Virus record (IMG/VR): IMGVR_UViG_3300030102_003466
Coordinates: 1-25,380 of that record
Source: a virus
DNA length: 25,380 bases
Strand: one strand, 5' to 3'
In this document: piece by piece, positions 1 through 8,524 of the stretch
Layout: each line of letters starts with the position of its first letter
Numbering within the stretch: the first letter of the stretch is position 1
Notes under the pieces: generated by a model
What the model was told of the DNA's origin: nothing
Database searches by the model: none
The model's input: only the letters and a program-made list of their open reading frames with translations
Made by a program: the position numbers and the translations under genes

Positions 1-1728
1 TCACGATCCTATGGGATGTGTTACCTTAAGAACAGGCGTTCCGGGTTTTCTTTCATGGCCTCAGGAGAGGTGGTTAACTTGGCAACCATATCAAGTGACA
101 GTAGGTATGGTATATTATCCAAGTCCGGTCCTGATGCAAAGAAGATGTTCACAGATAAGGTGGTACCCATATCAGTTAATTATCCCTTCTTTTTCAAGCC
201 GACCCAGGACGGAATGGACCGTCCAAAGACCGAACTTGCCTACCGTGTCCCCGCAACCAAGTACACCCGTCGTAAGCTCACCGCCCCCGCCTCCGACGAA
301 ACCTTGGAGGATCTCAAGGGACTTGACACCACCATCGATTGGAAGAACACCGGTGACAACTCCTATGATGGGGAAAAACTTAAACTCCTCGTCCATGATG
401 AATCGGGGAAGTGGGAAAAGCCCAATAACATCCTCAACAACTGGAGGGTTACGAAAACCACGCTAAGATTAGGTAGCAAAATTATTGGCAAGTGTATGAT
501 GGGTTCAACAAGTAATTCATCTGACAAAGGTGGTGATAATTTTAAAAAACTATATAATGACTCAGACGTTACAAAAAGAAACCGCAACGGACAGACTCGT
601 AGCGGATTATATTCTTTGTTCATTCCTATGGAATGGAATTTCGAGGGATTCATTGATTCTTATGGATTACCTGTATTCGAAACACCGAGAAAAGAAGTTA
701 GAGATGTCTACGGATCAATTATTGATGTTGGAGTTATTAGCCATTGGGAAAACGAAGTTGAAGGTTTAAAAGGCGATCAAGACGCTTTAAATGAATTTTA
801 TAGGCAATTCCCACGAACAGAGGAACACGCATTTAGAGATGAAACCAAAAACAGTATATTTAACTTAACAAAAATATACGAACAAATAGATTATAATGAA
901 GGTATTACGACATCATCTAATGTTACGACTGGAAGCTTTTCATGGCAAAATGGTATCAAAGACACAAAAGTGCAGTTTACGCCAAACCCTAACGGAAGGT
1001 TTAAAGTCAGCTGGGTTCCGGATGTAGAACTACAAAATAAAATAATAATAAAAAACGGCAGGAAATATCCTGGCAATGAACACGTTGGAGCATTTGGTTG
1101 TGATAGTTATGATATATCAGGAACAACAGATGGTAAAGGATCTAAAGGTTCATTACATGGTTTAACTAAATTTAGTATGGAAAAAGCTCCAGCTAGTCAA
1201 TTCTTTTTAGAATATATAGCTAGACCTGATACTGCTGAAATGTTTTTTGAAGATGTATTAATGGCATTAGTATTTTATGGTATGCCAATACTTGCAGAAA
1301 ATAATAAACCAAGATTATTATATTATTTAAAAAGAAGAGGATATAGAGGTTATTCGATGAATAGACCTGATAGAATATGGAATAAATTATCAGTTGCTGA
1401 AAAAGAAGTAGGTGGTATACCAAATTCAAGTGAAGATATAAGACAAGCTCATGCTGCAGCTATTGAAAGTTACATTAATAGTTATGTAGGATTAAAACCA
1501 GATAATACATATGGTAATTTATATTTTAATGATACATTAAACGATTGGGCTAAGTTTGATATAAGTAATAGAACAAAATTTGATGCCGCTATTAGCTCGG
1601 GGTTAGCAATTATGGCATGTAACAAGCATTTATATGCACCACAACAAATAAGACAAATAAGTAATAAAGTAAATTTTAGTTTTGCTAAATACAATAATAA
1701 AGGCAATATTTCAAAAATAATAAACTAG
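1..1728 (+). CDS. terL: Phage terminase large subunit, 5'-truncated by window edge
   Basis: This is the DNA-packaging motor ATPase and nuclease that drives phage DNA through the portal and cuts it. The frame is open from base 1, so the N-terminus and its Walker A loop lie upstream of the window. Numbering from the Met codon at 16, a hydrophobic stretch ends in Asp-Glu at 128-129 (LLVHDE), a Walker B motif. The coupling motif GSTSN follows at 163-167, the spacing expected for terminases. A likely RuvC-type nuclease domain has its first acidic residue in FGCDSYD (Asp363). The upstream text RRSGFSFM and the region around KTELAYR also resemble this family. The gene ends in TAG directly against the portal ATG. 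The first 480 bases are about 49% G+C, far above the rest of the gene. Motifs and position make the family call secure; only the missing N-terminus is unknown. Confidence 0.9.
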   Translation, partial: SRSYGMCYLKNRRSGFSFMASGEVVNLATISSDSRYGILSKSGPDAKKMFTDKVVPISVNYPFFFKPTQDGMDRPKTELAYRVPATKYTRRKLTAPASDETLEDLKGLDTTIDWKNTGDNSYDGEKLKLLVHDESGKWEKPNNILNNWRVTKTTLRLGSKIIGKCMMGSTSNSSDKGGDNFKKLYNDSDVTKRNRNGQTRSGLYSLFIPMEWNFEGFIDSYGLPVFETPRKEVRDVYGSIIDVGVISHWENEVEGLKGDQDALNEFYRQFPRTEEHAFRDETKNSIFNLTKIYEQIDYNEGITTSSNVTTGSFSWQNGIKDTKVQFTPNPNGRFKVSWVPDVELQNKIIIKNGRKYPGNEHVGAFGCDSYDISGTTDGKGSKGSLHGLTKFSMEKAPASQFFLEYIARPDTAEMFFEDVLMALVFYGMPILAENNKPRLLYYLKRRGYRGYSMNRPDRIWNKLSVAEKEVGGIPNSSEDIRQAHAAAIESYINSYVGLKPDNTYGNLYFNDTLNDWAKFDISNRTKFDAAISSGLAIMACNKHLYAPQQIRQISNKVNFSFAKYNNKGNISKIIN

Positions 1729-4149
1729 ATGGCTAAGATAACAACAAAAAGTAATTTTCCAAGTCAAGCCGTTACTGACATTGAGAAAGCTGACATAAGC
1801 TATGGTTTGCAAGTTGCAAAAGCTATTGAAGCTGAATGGTTTAAAAAAGACTCAGGAAGTACACGTTATTTTGCAAATAGAGACAATTTCCATAGATTAA
1901 GACTATATGCAAGAGGAGAGCAAAGTATACAGAAATATAAGAATGAATTATCTATTAATGGTGATTTATCTTATCTTAATTTAGATTGGAAGCCTGTGCC
2001 TATTATACCTAAGTTTGTAGATATAGTAGTTAACGGAATACAAGAAAGAACATATGATTTAAAAGCATATTCAATTGATGAAGCAGCAAGTAAAGCAAGA
2101 ACTAAATTTGTTAACGATATGCTTAACGATATGTATGCAGCAGAATATGCAAACAAGTTACAATCAACAATAGGCATAAATACATTCACAAACGATCCTA
2201 CAACTATACCACAAGATGAAGATGAATTAAATCTTCACATGCAATTAAACTACAAACAATCAATAGAAATTGCACAAGAGCAAGCAATAAATAATGTATT
2301 TGCTTTAAACAAATACGATTTATTAAAGAAAAGACTTGATTATGATATAGCTGTACTAGGTATGGCGTGTGTTAAAAATAGTTTTAATACGGCTGAAGGA
2401 ATTAAATTAGAATATGTTGACCCAGCTGATTTAGTTTATTCATATACTGAATCACCATACTTTGATGATATATATTATGTAGGTGAAGTTAGAAGAGTTA
2501 ATATTTCAGAACTTAAAAAACAATTTCCATATTTAACAAATGAGGATATTGAAAAGTTGCAAAATAATGGTGCTGCAAATACTAAGCTATATAATAAAAC
2601 ATATACTACATCGGATGCTGAAGATAAAAATTATGTTTATATATTATATTTTGAATATAAAACTTTTGAAAACCAAGTATATAAAATAAAACAAACAGCA
2701 ACTGGTTCTGAAAAAGCAATAGTTAAAACAGACGAGTTTAATCCGCCTAAAGACGCAAGATCAAGATTTGAAAAAGTAAACAGATCAATTGAAGTTTTAT
2801 ATTGTGGTGCTAAAATTGTAGGTCAAGAAAAAATACTTAAATGGGGTAAAGCAGTAAATATGACAAGACCAAAGTCAGATATTACTAAAGTACAAATGAG
2901 TTATTCAATTGTAGCCCCAAGAATATATAAAGGTAAACCAGAATCATTAGTAGGTAGAATGACTTCATTTGCTGACATGATTCAAATAACACATCTTAAA
3001 TTACAACAAGTACTTTCAAGAATGGTGCCGGATGGAGTGTACCTTGACGCAGATGGATTAGCTGAAGTTGATTTAGGTAATGGTACTAATTATAATCCAC
3101 AAGAAGCATTAAACATGTATTTCCAAACTGGTTCTGTTATTGGTAGATCAATGACACAAGATGGTGATTTTAATGGAGGTAAAGTTCCTATTCAAGAATT
3201 ACGTGCTGGCGGTGGTAATGCTAAAATAGCTAGCTTGATACAATCTTATAATTATTATTTACAAATGATGAGAGATGTAACAGGTTTAAATGAAGCAAGA
3301 GATGGTAGTACCCCAGATAAAAATGCATTAGTTGGTATACAAAAAATTGCAGCTGCAAATAGTAATACAGCTACAAGGCATATATTACAAGGTGGTTTAT
3401 ATTTAACATTAAGAACTGCAGAAGCAGTATCATTAAGAATAGCAGATGTATTAGAATATTCAAATACAAAACAATCATTTATACAATCATTAGGTAAATT
3501 TGATATGGCTACATTAGCAGAAATAAATGATTTACACATACATGATTTTGGTATATTCTTAGAATTATCACCCGATGTAGAAGAGAAACAATTGCTTGAA
3601 AACAATATTCAAATGGCAATTTCACAAAAGCAAATAGAATTAGAAGACGCTATTGATGTAAGAGAAATTAAAAATCTTAAACTAGCTAATCAATTATTAA
3701 AGCTTAGAAGAAAACAAAAGTTTGAAAAAGATAGACAATTACAAATGCAAAATATTCAAGCACAGTCTCAGGCAAATGCTCAATCAGCACAAGCAGCAGC
3801 AGCAGCGGATATGCAAAAGCAACAAGGTATTGCTGATAGCAAAGTAAAAATTGCACAAGCACAAACACAATTTGATATTCAAAAACTAGAAAGAGAAGCT
3901 GCAATTAAGAAAGAATTAATGGAATTTGAATTTCAATTGAATGTACAGCTTAAAGAAGCTGAAGCAGATGTAATTAAAAATAAAGAGAAGTACAAAGAAG
4001 ATCGTAAAGACGAACGAACAAAAATACAGGCTACTCAACAGAGCGAGCTTATAGACCAGAGAAAAACTGGTAAACCACCAAAAGATTTTGAATCTGCTGG
4101 GTTTGATAACTTAGGTGGGTTTGGTTTAGAACAATTTGAACCAAGATAA
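1729..4149 (+). CDS. Portal protein with long Gln-rich coiled-coil C-terminus
   Basis: This is the predicted dodecameric portal, the capsid-vertex channel for DNA entry and exit and the docking site for the terminase. At 806 residues it matches the long portals of marine podovirus-like and crAss-like phages. Support comes from its place between terminase and scaffold/capsid genes and from its texture: a mixed alpha/beta body (about 1-640) with a helical crown-like segment around MMRDVTGLNEAR (about residue 512 onward). From about residue 650 to 775 the chain is rich in Gln, Ala, Lys and Glu and should form a long helix or coiled coil, comparable to the barrel extensions of some portals. A short Gly/Phe-rich tail follows (FDNLGGFGLEQFEPR). 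The start codon abuts the terminase stop with no Shine-Dalgarno, suggesting translational coupling. No portal motif is strictly diagnostic, so the call rests on context, size and family resemblance. Confidence 0.85.
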   Translation: MAKITTKSNFPSQAVTDIEKADISYGLQVAKAIEAEWFKKDSGSTRYFANRDNFHRLRLYARGEQSIQKYKNELSINGDLSYLNLDWKPVPIIPKFVDIVVNGIQERTYDLKAYSIDEAASKARTKFVNDMLNDMYAAEYANKLQSTIGINTFTNDPTTIPQDEDELNLHMQLNYKQSIEIAQEQAINNVFALNKYDLLKKRLDYDIAVLGMACVKNSFNTAEGIKLEYVDPADLVYSYTESPYFDDIYYVGEVRRVNISELKKQFPYLTNEDIEKLQNNGAANTKLYNKTYTTSDAEDKNYVYILYFEYKTFENQVYKIKQTATGSEKAIVKTDEFNPPKDARSRFEKVNRSIEVLYCGAKIVGQEKILKWGKAVNMTRPKSDITKVQMSYSIVAPRIYKGKPESLVGRMTSFADMIQITHLKLQQVLSRMVPDGVYLDADGLAEVDLGNGTNYNPQEALNMYFQTGSVIGRSMTQDGDFNGGKVPIQELRAGGGNAKIASLIQSYNYYLQMMRDVTGLNEARDGSTPDKNALVGIQKIAAANSNTATRHILQGGLYLTLRTAEAVSLRIADVLEYSNTKQSFIQSLGKFDMATLAEINDLHIHDFGIFLELSPDVEEKQLLENNIQMAISQKQIELEDAIDVREIKNLKLANQLLKLRRKQKFEKDRQLQMQNIQAQSQANAQSAQAAAAADMQKQQGIADSKVKIAQAQTQFDIQKLEREAAIKKELMEFEFQLNVQLKEAEADVIKNKEKYKEDRKDERTKIQATQQSELIDQRKTGKPPKDFESAGFDNLGGFGLEQFEPR

Positions 4150-4178
4150 ATTTTTTAATAATTATATAATATTTTATT

Positions 4179-5411
4179 ATGGCAGAAGAAATTAAAGTAC
4201 AAGCTGTAGAGGCGGACGAACCAAAATCTATAGCACAAGAAGAACAAGAGGTGTTAGAAAACGCTGGCGTTACCGTAGAAGATGACGGTATGTACAAGAT
4301 TGATCTAACAAAGTTTAACGAAAATCCACAAGAAGATGCCGTTCAAGAACAAGAAACAGAAGATGGCGTGCTACGCGGAAGCAGCGAGAATGAAGAAGCT
4401 GGGAAAGAAGCCGAAGTGGGACTGCAAGAAGTACGCGAAGAAGAAAGCCCGATAATAGAAGAGGTTACAGATGAAGCAGATACAGTTAACGATACAGGAG
4501 TGGAAGGAAGCGATGAAGTTGCCGAGCCCACACCGGAACAAGAAGAAATACTACAGGAAGAAAAAGCACAAGAACCAGAAATAAACTTACCTGAAAATAT
4601 ACAGGAATTAGTTAAATTTATGGAAGAAACTGGCGGAACTATAGAAGATTACGCTAGATTAAATGCAGATTATTCTAATGTAGATGATGATACTCTATTA
4701 GTTGAGTATTATAAACAAACTAAACCACATCTTTCATACGAAGAAATTCAATTTTTAATGGAAGATAAATTTTCAGTAGATGAGGATTTAGACGATGAAA
4801 GAAACGTGCGTAGAAAAAAATTAGCTCTTAAGGAGGAGGTTGCGAATGCTAAAAACTTTTTGACAGGGTTGAAGGATAAGTATTACAAAGAAGTCAAGTT
4901 GGGTTCTAAGTTACTACCGGAGCAGCAAAAAGCTATAGAATTTTTTAACCGCTATAATGACGAGCAAAAATCAGCTAATGAATTATTGGCGAAGCAAACA
5001 TCACATTTTAAAAATGAAACTGATAAAGTATTTAACAATGAATTTAAAGGTTTTAACTTCAATGTTGGAGACAAAAAATATCGTTTCAATATTAAAGATG
5101 TTAATAAGGCGAAGGAAAATAGTAATTTATCAAATGTTTTTGATAAATATGTTGACAAAAATCAAATGATGGTTAACGCTAAAGACTTTCACAAATCCTT
5201 ATTTGCCGCTTCAAATCCAGATGCTTTAGCAAAACATTTTTATGAGCAAGGTAAATCCGATGCAATAAAAGAAATGTCGGCAAACGCTAAGAATATTAAC
5301 ATGGACCCAAGAAAAACATCTGACGGTTATGTTGATACTGGCGGTGTTAAAGTTAAAGCAATTAGTGGAGATAATAGTTCAGGGTTGAAATTGAAACTTA
5401 AAAACTATTAA
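4179..5411 (+). CDS. Probable capsid scaffolding protein
   Basis: This 410-residue protein sits between the portal and the major capsid protein, where phages usually encode the scaffold that templates procapsid assembly. Residues 1-140 are strongly acidic and low-complexity (runs of Glu, Gln, Asp) and probably disordered. Residues about 140-270 are predicted helical and charged (for example LKEEVANAKNFL). The C-terminus ends in a small basic segment (SGLKLKLKNY); scaffolds often bind capsid protein through a short basic C-terminal region. The first 380 or so coding bases are clearly richer in G+C (about 53% at 4381-4440) than the remainder. No protease motif was recognised, so a scaffold-protease fusion is not supported. 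The leader is A/T-only with no ribosome-site consensus. The coding call is firm; the function is inferred from position and composition. Confidence 0.65.
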   Translation: MAEEIKVQAVEADEPKSIAQEEQEVLENAGVTVEDDGMYKIDLTKFNENPQEDAVQEQETEDGVLRGSSENEEAGKEAEVGLQEVREEESPIIEEVTDEADTVNDTGVEGSDEVAEPTPEQEEILQEEKAQEPEINLPENIQELVKFMEETGGTIEDYARLNADYSNVDDDTLLVEYYKQTKPHLSYEEIQFLMEDKFSVDEDLDDERNVRRKKLALKEEVANAKNFLTGLKDKYYKEVKLGSKLLPEQQKAIEFFNRYNDEQKSANELLAKQTSHFKNETDKVFNNEFKGFNFNVGDKKYRFNIKDVNKAKENSNLSNVFDKYVDKNQMMVNAKDFHKSLFAASNPDALAKHFYEQGKSDAIKEMSANAKNINMDPRKTSDGYVDTGGVKVKAISGDNSSGLKLKLKNY

Positions 5412-5430
5412 TTAAACTTAAAAATTATTT
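5394..5430 (+). repeat. Imperfect tandem repeat across scaffold end and capsid leader
   Basis: Two copies of a 17-base A/T-rich unit (aaacttaaaaactatta and aaacttaaaaattattt) lie 20 bases apart with two mismatches. The first covers the last codons and stop of the scaffold gene; the second forms most of the leader of the capsid gene just before its ATG. The repeat may be a duplicated A/T-rich translation leader or simple low-complexity drift. Confidence 0.5.
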
Positions 5431-5433
5431 AAA

Positions 5434-6855
5434 ATGGCAGACGTAAGTTTTTCGTTGCCTAGTGAATTTACTCCTTATGCGAGTAAAGTTGCTACAACGA
5501 GTAATTATTTAAATTTCCACGGTAGTGGTGGGGCTAACTGGTCTCAGCAGTATTTACCAGAGTTATATGCTCAGGAAGTGGAAAGATACGGGAACAGAAG
5601 TATTTCTTCTTTCCTAAGAATGGTAGGTGCTGAAATGCCTATGGCTTCTGATCAAGTTGTTTGGTCTGAGCAAGGTAGATTGCACTTAGCTTATGAAGGA
5701 GCTTCAATTACTAATGCAGGGGTTATTACAATTGCAAGTAGTGGAACTCACGCGGTAAGAGTTGGACAAACTATTGTTTTATCCGATAATCAAACTGCAC
5801 CAACAATTATTAAATGTTATGTTTCAGCGGTGGCTGCAGACAACACTACTTTAACTGTAATTCCTTATTCAGGAGGTGCAACAGTAGGTGCTGTTTCTGG
5901 CTTTGACACTGCAGATGACACTAACACTAATACATGTTCATTCTTTGTTTATGGGTCTGAATTTGTAAAAGGAGCTGGTGCCATGGATGGCGCTGTTACT
6001 CCAGAATTCCAATCATTTACTAACAAACCAATTATTTTAAAAGATAAATTTGAAATCTTTGGTTCTGATACTGCTCAAATTGGTTGGGTAGAAGTAAGTG
6101 GTGAGGCTGGACAAGCAGGTTACTTATGGTATTTAAAAGCTGAAGGTGACACAAGAGTAAGATTCGAAGATTATTTAGAAATGGCTATGGTTGAAGCAGA
6201 AAAATCTGTATCAGCTGGTGGCACTGATTCAATCTTAGGAGCAAACTCAGGAACTGAAGGTTTATTTAAAGCTGTTGAGTCTAGAGGTATTGTTGCTACA
6301 AACGCATTTGATGCTGTAGGCGATGTTATTTCTGACTTTGACTTAATCTTAAAGGAATTAGATAAGCAAGGAGCTATTGAAGAAAATATGTTATTCTTAA
6401 ATAGATCTGCTAACTTATTAATGGATGACGCTCTAGCTAATATTTCTGCTGGATCTGCAGGTGGTACTGCTTTTGGTGTTTTTGAAAACTCAGAAGATAT
6501 GGCACTTAACCTTGGATTTAGAGGATTTAGAAGAGGATCATACGATTTCTATAAGACTGACTGGAAATATTTAAATAACAAATCTACAAGAGGATTGTTC
6601 GCGGATATCAAAGGTATTTTGGTACCAGCTGGGACATCGTCTGTTTATGACCAAATTATGGGTAAAAACATTAGAAGACCTTTCTTACATGTAAGATATA
6701 GAGCTTCTGAGGCGGATGACAGAAGAATGAAATCTTGGATTACAGGTTCAGTAGGTGGGGCTGCTACAACAGGAGATGATAAGATGGAAGTACACTATTT
6801 ATCAGAAAGATGTTTAGTAACTCAAGCTGCTAATAACTTTGTGTTATTTAAGTAA
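5434..6855 (+). CDS. Major capsid protein
   Basis: This is the predicted main shell protein (473 residues), expected to have the HK97 fold. The N-terminal part carries the stretch YGNRSISSFLRMVGAEMP and then WSEQGRLHLAYEG, which I recall as typical of capsid proteins from marine podovirus-like and crAss-like phages. A beta-rich insert at about 90-170 (Thr, Val, Gly and Asp rich) probably forms a surface domain. The C-terminal half contains helices around FEDYLEMAMVEAEKS and the conserved-looking GKNIRRPFLHVRY. Position after the likely scaffold supports the call. Compared with neighbours the gene uses more GCT, GGT and TCT codons, as expected for a very highly expressed protein. A strong terminator-like hairpin follows. 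The start follows an A/T-rich leader without Shine-Dalgarno. An alternative such as a head fibre is unlikely given place and size. Confidence 0.85.
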   Translation: MADVSFSLPSEFTPYASKVATTSNYLNFHGSGGANWSQQYLPELYAQEVERYGNRSISSFLRMVGAEMPMASDQVVWSEQGRLHLAYEGASITNAGVITIASSGTHAVRVGQTIVLSDNQTAPTIIKCYVSAVAADNTTLTVIPYSGGATVGAVSGFDTADDTNTNTCSFFVYGSEFVKGAGAMDGAVTPEFQSFTNKPIILKDKFEIFGSDTAQIGWVEVSGEAGQAGYLWYLKAEGDTRVRFEDYLEMAMVEAEKSVSAGGTDSILGANSGTEGLFKAVESRGIVATNAFDAVGDVISDFDLILKELDKQGAIEENMLFLNRSANLLMDDALANISAGSAGGTAFGVFENSEDMALNLGFRGFRRGSYDFYKTDWKYLNNKSTRGLFADIKGILVPAGTSSVYDQIMGKNIRRPFLHVRYRASEADDRRMKSWITGSVGGAATTGDDKMEVHYLSERCLVTQAANNFVLFK

Positions 6856-6863
6856 CATTTATT

Positions 6864-6898
6864 AAAGGTAACGGGTGCTTCGGCACCCAGTACCTTTT
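6864..6898 (+). terminator. UUCG-tetraloop terminator-like hairpin after capsid gene
   Basis: Nine bases after the capsid stop, gggtgc and gcaccc pair around a ttcg loop closed by C-G, the hyperstable cUUCGg type. Outside a 2x2 internal loop (ac/ag), aaaggta pairs with taccttt. The 3' arm runs into a T-rich tract (ttttgtttaattttta). This fits intrinsic termination of transcripts coming from the capsid gene, probably partial, because co-directional virion genes continue downstream. It could also protect the capsid mRNA 3' end. Confidence 0.8.
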
Positions 6899-6922
6899 GT
6901 TTAATTTTTATTATATTATATC

Positions 6923-7720
6923 ATGGCAAAAAAGAAAATAGCAGAGGTGGCTGTTGAAAAACCAGTAGTGGTTGCTCCACCAAAAAAAGAAACAAAACCT
7001 AAGTGGCAATATAAAGATAGACAATATTATTTATTAGGAGATAATTCGCCTATAGTATATATTCTTAAATCAAGAAACATTATGTGGTTTGATAAAGAAT
7101 TAGGTTATGAAAGAGAAGTAAAATATACAACAAATCAAAAAACACCTTTTGTTGATGAATTTAAAGGTAATGCAAGACTTGAGCATATTATATTTAGAGA
7201 TGGTGTATTATTTGTTCCTAAAGAAAAAGTTGTATTACAACAAATATTATCATTATATCACCCACATTTAAATCATACATATGCTGAAACAAATGAAGAA
7301 GCAGCGGCTGAAGATGATTTGAATTATATGGAACTAGAATTTAACGCTATTCAAGCGGCTATGGCAATGGATATCGACCAAGCTGAAGCAATAGTAAGAA
7401 CAGATGCTGGTTCTAAAGTATCTAAGATGAGCTCTAAAGAAATTAAAAGAGATTTATTTATAATGGCTAGGAATAATCCGCAACTATTCTTAGAATTAGC
7501 AAATGATGAAAATATTAATATTAGAAATATAGGTATTAAAGCTGTAGAAAGAGGCATAATAACTTTATCTAATGATAATAGAACTTTTAAGTGGGCTAAA
7601 AATGATAGAAAACTATTAACAGTACCGTTTGATGAAAACCCATATTCAGCATTAGCTGCATGGTTTAGAACAGATGAAGGTATTGAAGTTTTCCAAGTAG
7701 TAGAGAAAAAACTTAAATAA
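6923..7720 (+). CDS. Conserved virion-module protein, function unknown
   Basis: This 265-residue protein has no recognised function. It opens with a Lys/Val/Pro/Ala-rich linker (about 1-28), then a compact mixed domain containing LWFD-like text (IMWFDKELGYERE) and a conserved-looking HIIFRDGVLFVPKE segment (about 89-102). The rest is helical: SSKEIKRDLFIMAR is followed by a HEAT-like stretch, LANDENINIRNIGIKAVERG, near residues 192-211. I recall similar proteins directly after the capsid gene in uncultured marine phages, which suggests a head decoration, head completion or capsid-vertex role, but nothing in the sequence proves it. It is the first gene after the capsid terminator-like hairpin, so its expression may be lower than that of the capsid or need its own promoter. 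The start is fixed by the A/T leader just upstream. Confidence 0.85.
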   Translation: MAKKKIAEVAVEKPVVVAPPKKETKPKWQYKDRQYYLLGDNSPIVYILKSRNIMWFDKELGYEREVKYTTNQKTPFVDEFKGNARLEHIIFRDGVLFVPKEKVVLQQILSLYHPHLNHTYAETNEEAAAEDDLNYMELEFNAIQAAMAMDIDQAEAIVRTDAGSKVSKMSSKEIKRDLFIMARNNPQLFLELANDENINIRNIGIKAVERGIITLSNDNRTFKWAKNDRKLLTVPFDENPYSALAAWFRTDEGIEVFQVVEKKLK

Positions 7721-7730
7721 GTTGTTTATA

Positions 7731-7761
7731 GTGGTTAGGCCGCTATATGCGGCTTAATCAT
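7731..7761 (+). other. Intergenic RNA hairpin
   Basis: The arms gtggttaggccgc and gcggcttaatcat can pair over 13 positions, including G-T wobbles, around a tatat loop. It fills the 58-base gap between two virion genes. No T tract follows on the + strand (an A run does), so it is not a classical terminator. It may be an mRNA processing or stability element. Confidence 0.6.
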
Positions 7762-7778
7762 TATATAAAAAAAATATT

Positions 7779-8519
7779 ATGGCAATATCAGTTGATAACG
7801 TATATAAAACAGTACTATCAATATTAAATAAAGAAGGAAGAGGTTATATTACACCTGAAGAATTTAATAAAATTGGATCACAAGTTCAACTTGATATACT
7901 AGATCAAAATTTTCATGATTACAATCGTGCAGTTGTAAAACATACAAGAGGTATGGCTGTTAATGGTTATGGCAATATACCCGAAAGAATAGAACAAAAG
8001 CTCGATCCTTTTTATGCATTTGCTGATATTACATTAAGTAATGGCGTTGGTACTCTACCAACTGACCTATATAGAACAATATCAATTAGTGTATCTAATA
8101 AAACATTAGAGTTAGAAAAAGTTGATAAAAAAACATTATCTTACCTATTATCTTCACCTTTAACAAAACCAACAACATCATTTCCTGTATATTATCAGAG
8201 AGCAACAGATATTGTTGTTGAGCCTGCCTTAACTGATGGAAGTTGGGCATTAGGTAATTTAAAACTTGAATATATTAAAACACCCGCTGATGTGGTATGG
8301 GCATATACATCCTCTGGTATTGGTGTATTAACATATTCAACAAGTACTGGTTCCGGTGTAACACCAACAACAGGTTATGTAGATTTTACATTACATGAAT
8401 CTGATAGAGTACAATTAGTGCTAGGTATATTAAAATATGCAGGATTGGTAATAGAAGATCCAGCAGTTATACAAGGAGCATCACAAGAAGAAGCAAAAAA
8501 AATACAATTAGAAAATTAA
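7779..8519 (+). CDS. Probable head-to-tail ring/adaptor protein
   Basis: This 246-residue protein begins with a helical segment containing ILNKEGRGYITPEEFNKIG, which I recall as a signature of a structural protein conserved in crAss-like and related Bacteroidota phages, where it belongs to the portal-proximal ring or tail set. The GYITPEEF text resembles an EF-hand-like start, but the full acidic calcium loop is not visible. The middle and C-terminal parts are beta-rich with a Thr/Ser/Gly stretch (about 165-205), ending in a helix (SQEEAKKIQ). It precedes a second ring-like protein after a 5-base gap, and the pair lies just upstream of the muzzle-type protein. The role (closing the portal or extending the short tail) is inferred from this context. 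Confidence 0.6.
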   Translation: MAISVDNVYKTVLSILNKEGRGYITPEEFNKIGSQVQLDILDQNFHDYNRAVVKHTRGMAVNGYGNIPERIEQKLDPFYAFADITLSNGVGTLPTDLYRTISISVSNKTLELEKVDKKTLSYLLSSPLTKPTTSFPVYYQRATDIVVEPALTDGSWALGNLKLEYIKTPADVVWAYTSSGIGVLTYSTSTGSGVTPTTGYVDFTLHESDRVQLVLGILKYAGLVIEDPAVIQGASQEEAKKIQLEN

Positions 8520-8524
8520 AATAG

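Noticed and set aside
11-466. Open frame of 151 codons overlapping the terminase in frame +2
   Set aside because: It lies entirely inside the terminase frame, which carries Walker B and coupling motifs. Its Pro/Ser/Thr-rich product is what the C-rich codons of the G+C-rich patch give in another frame.
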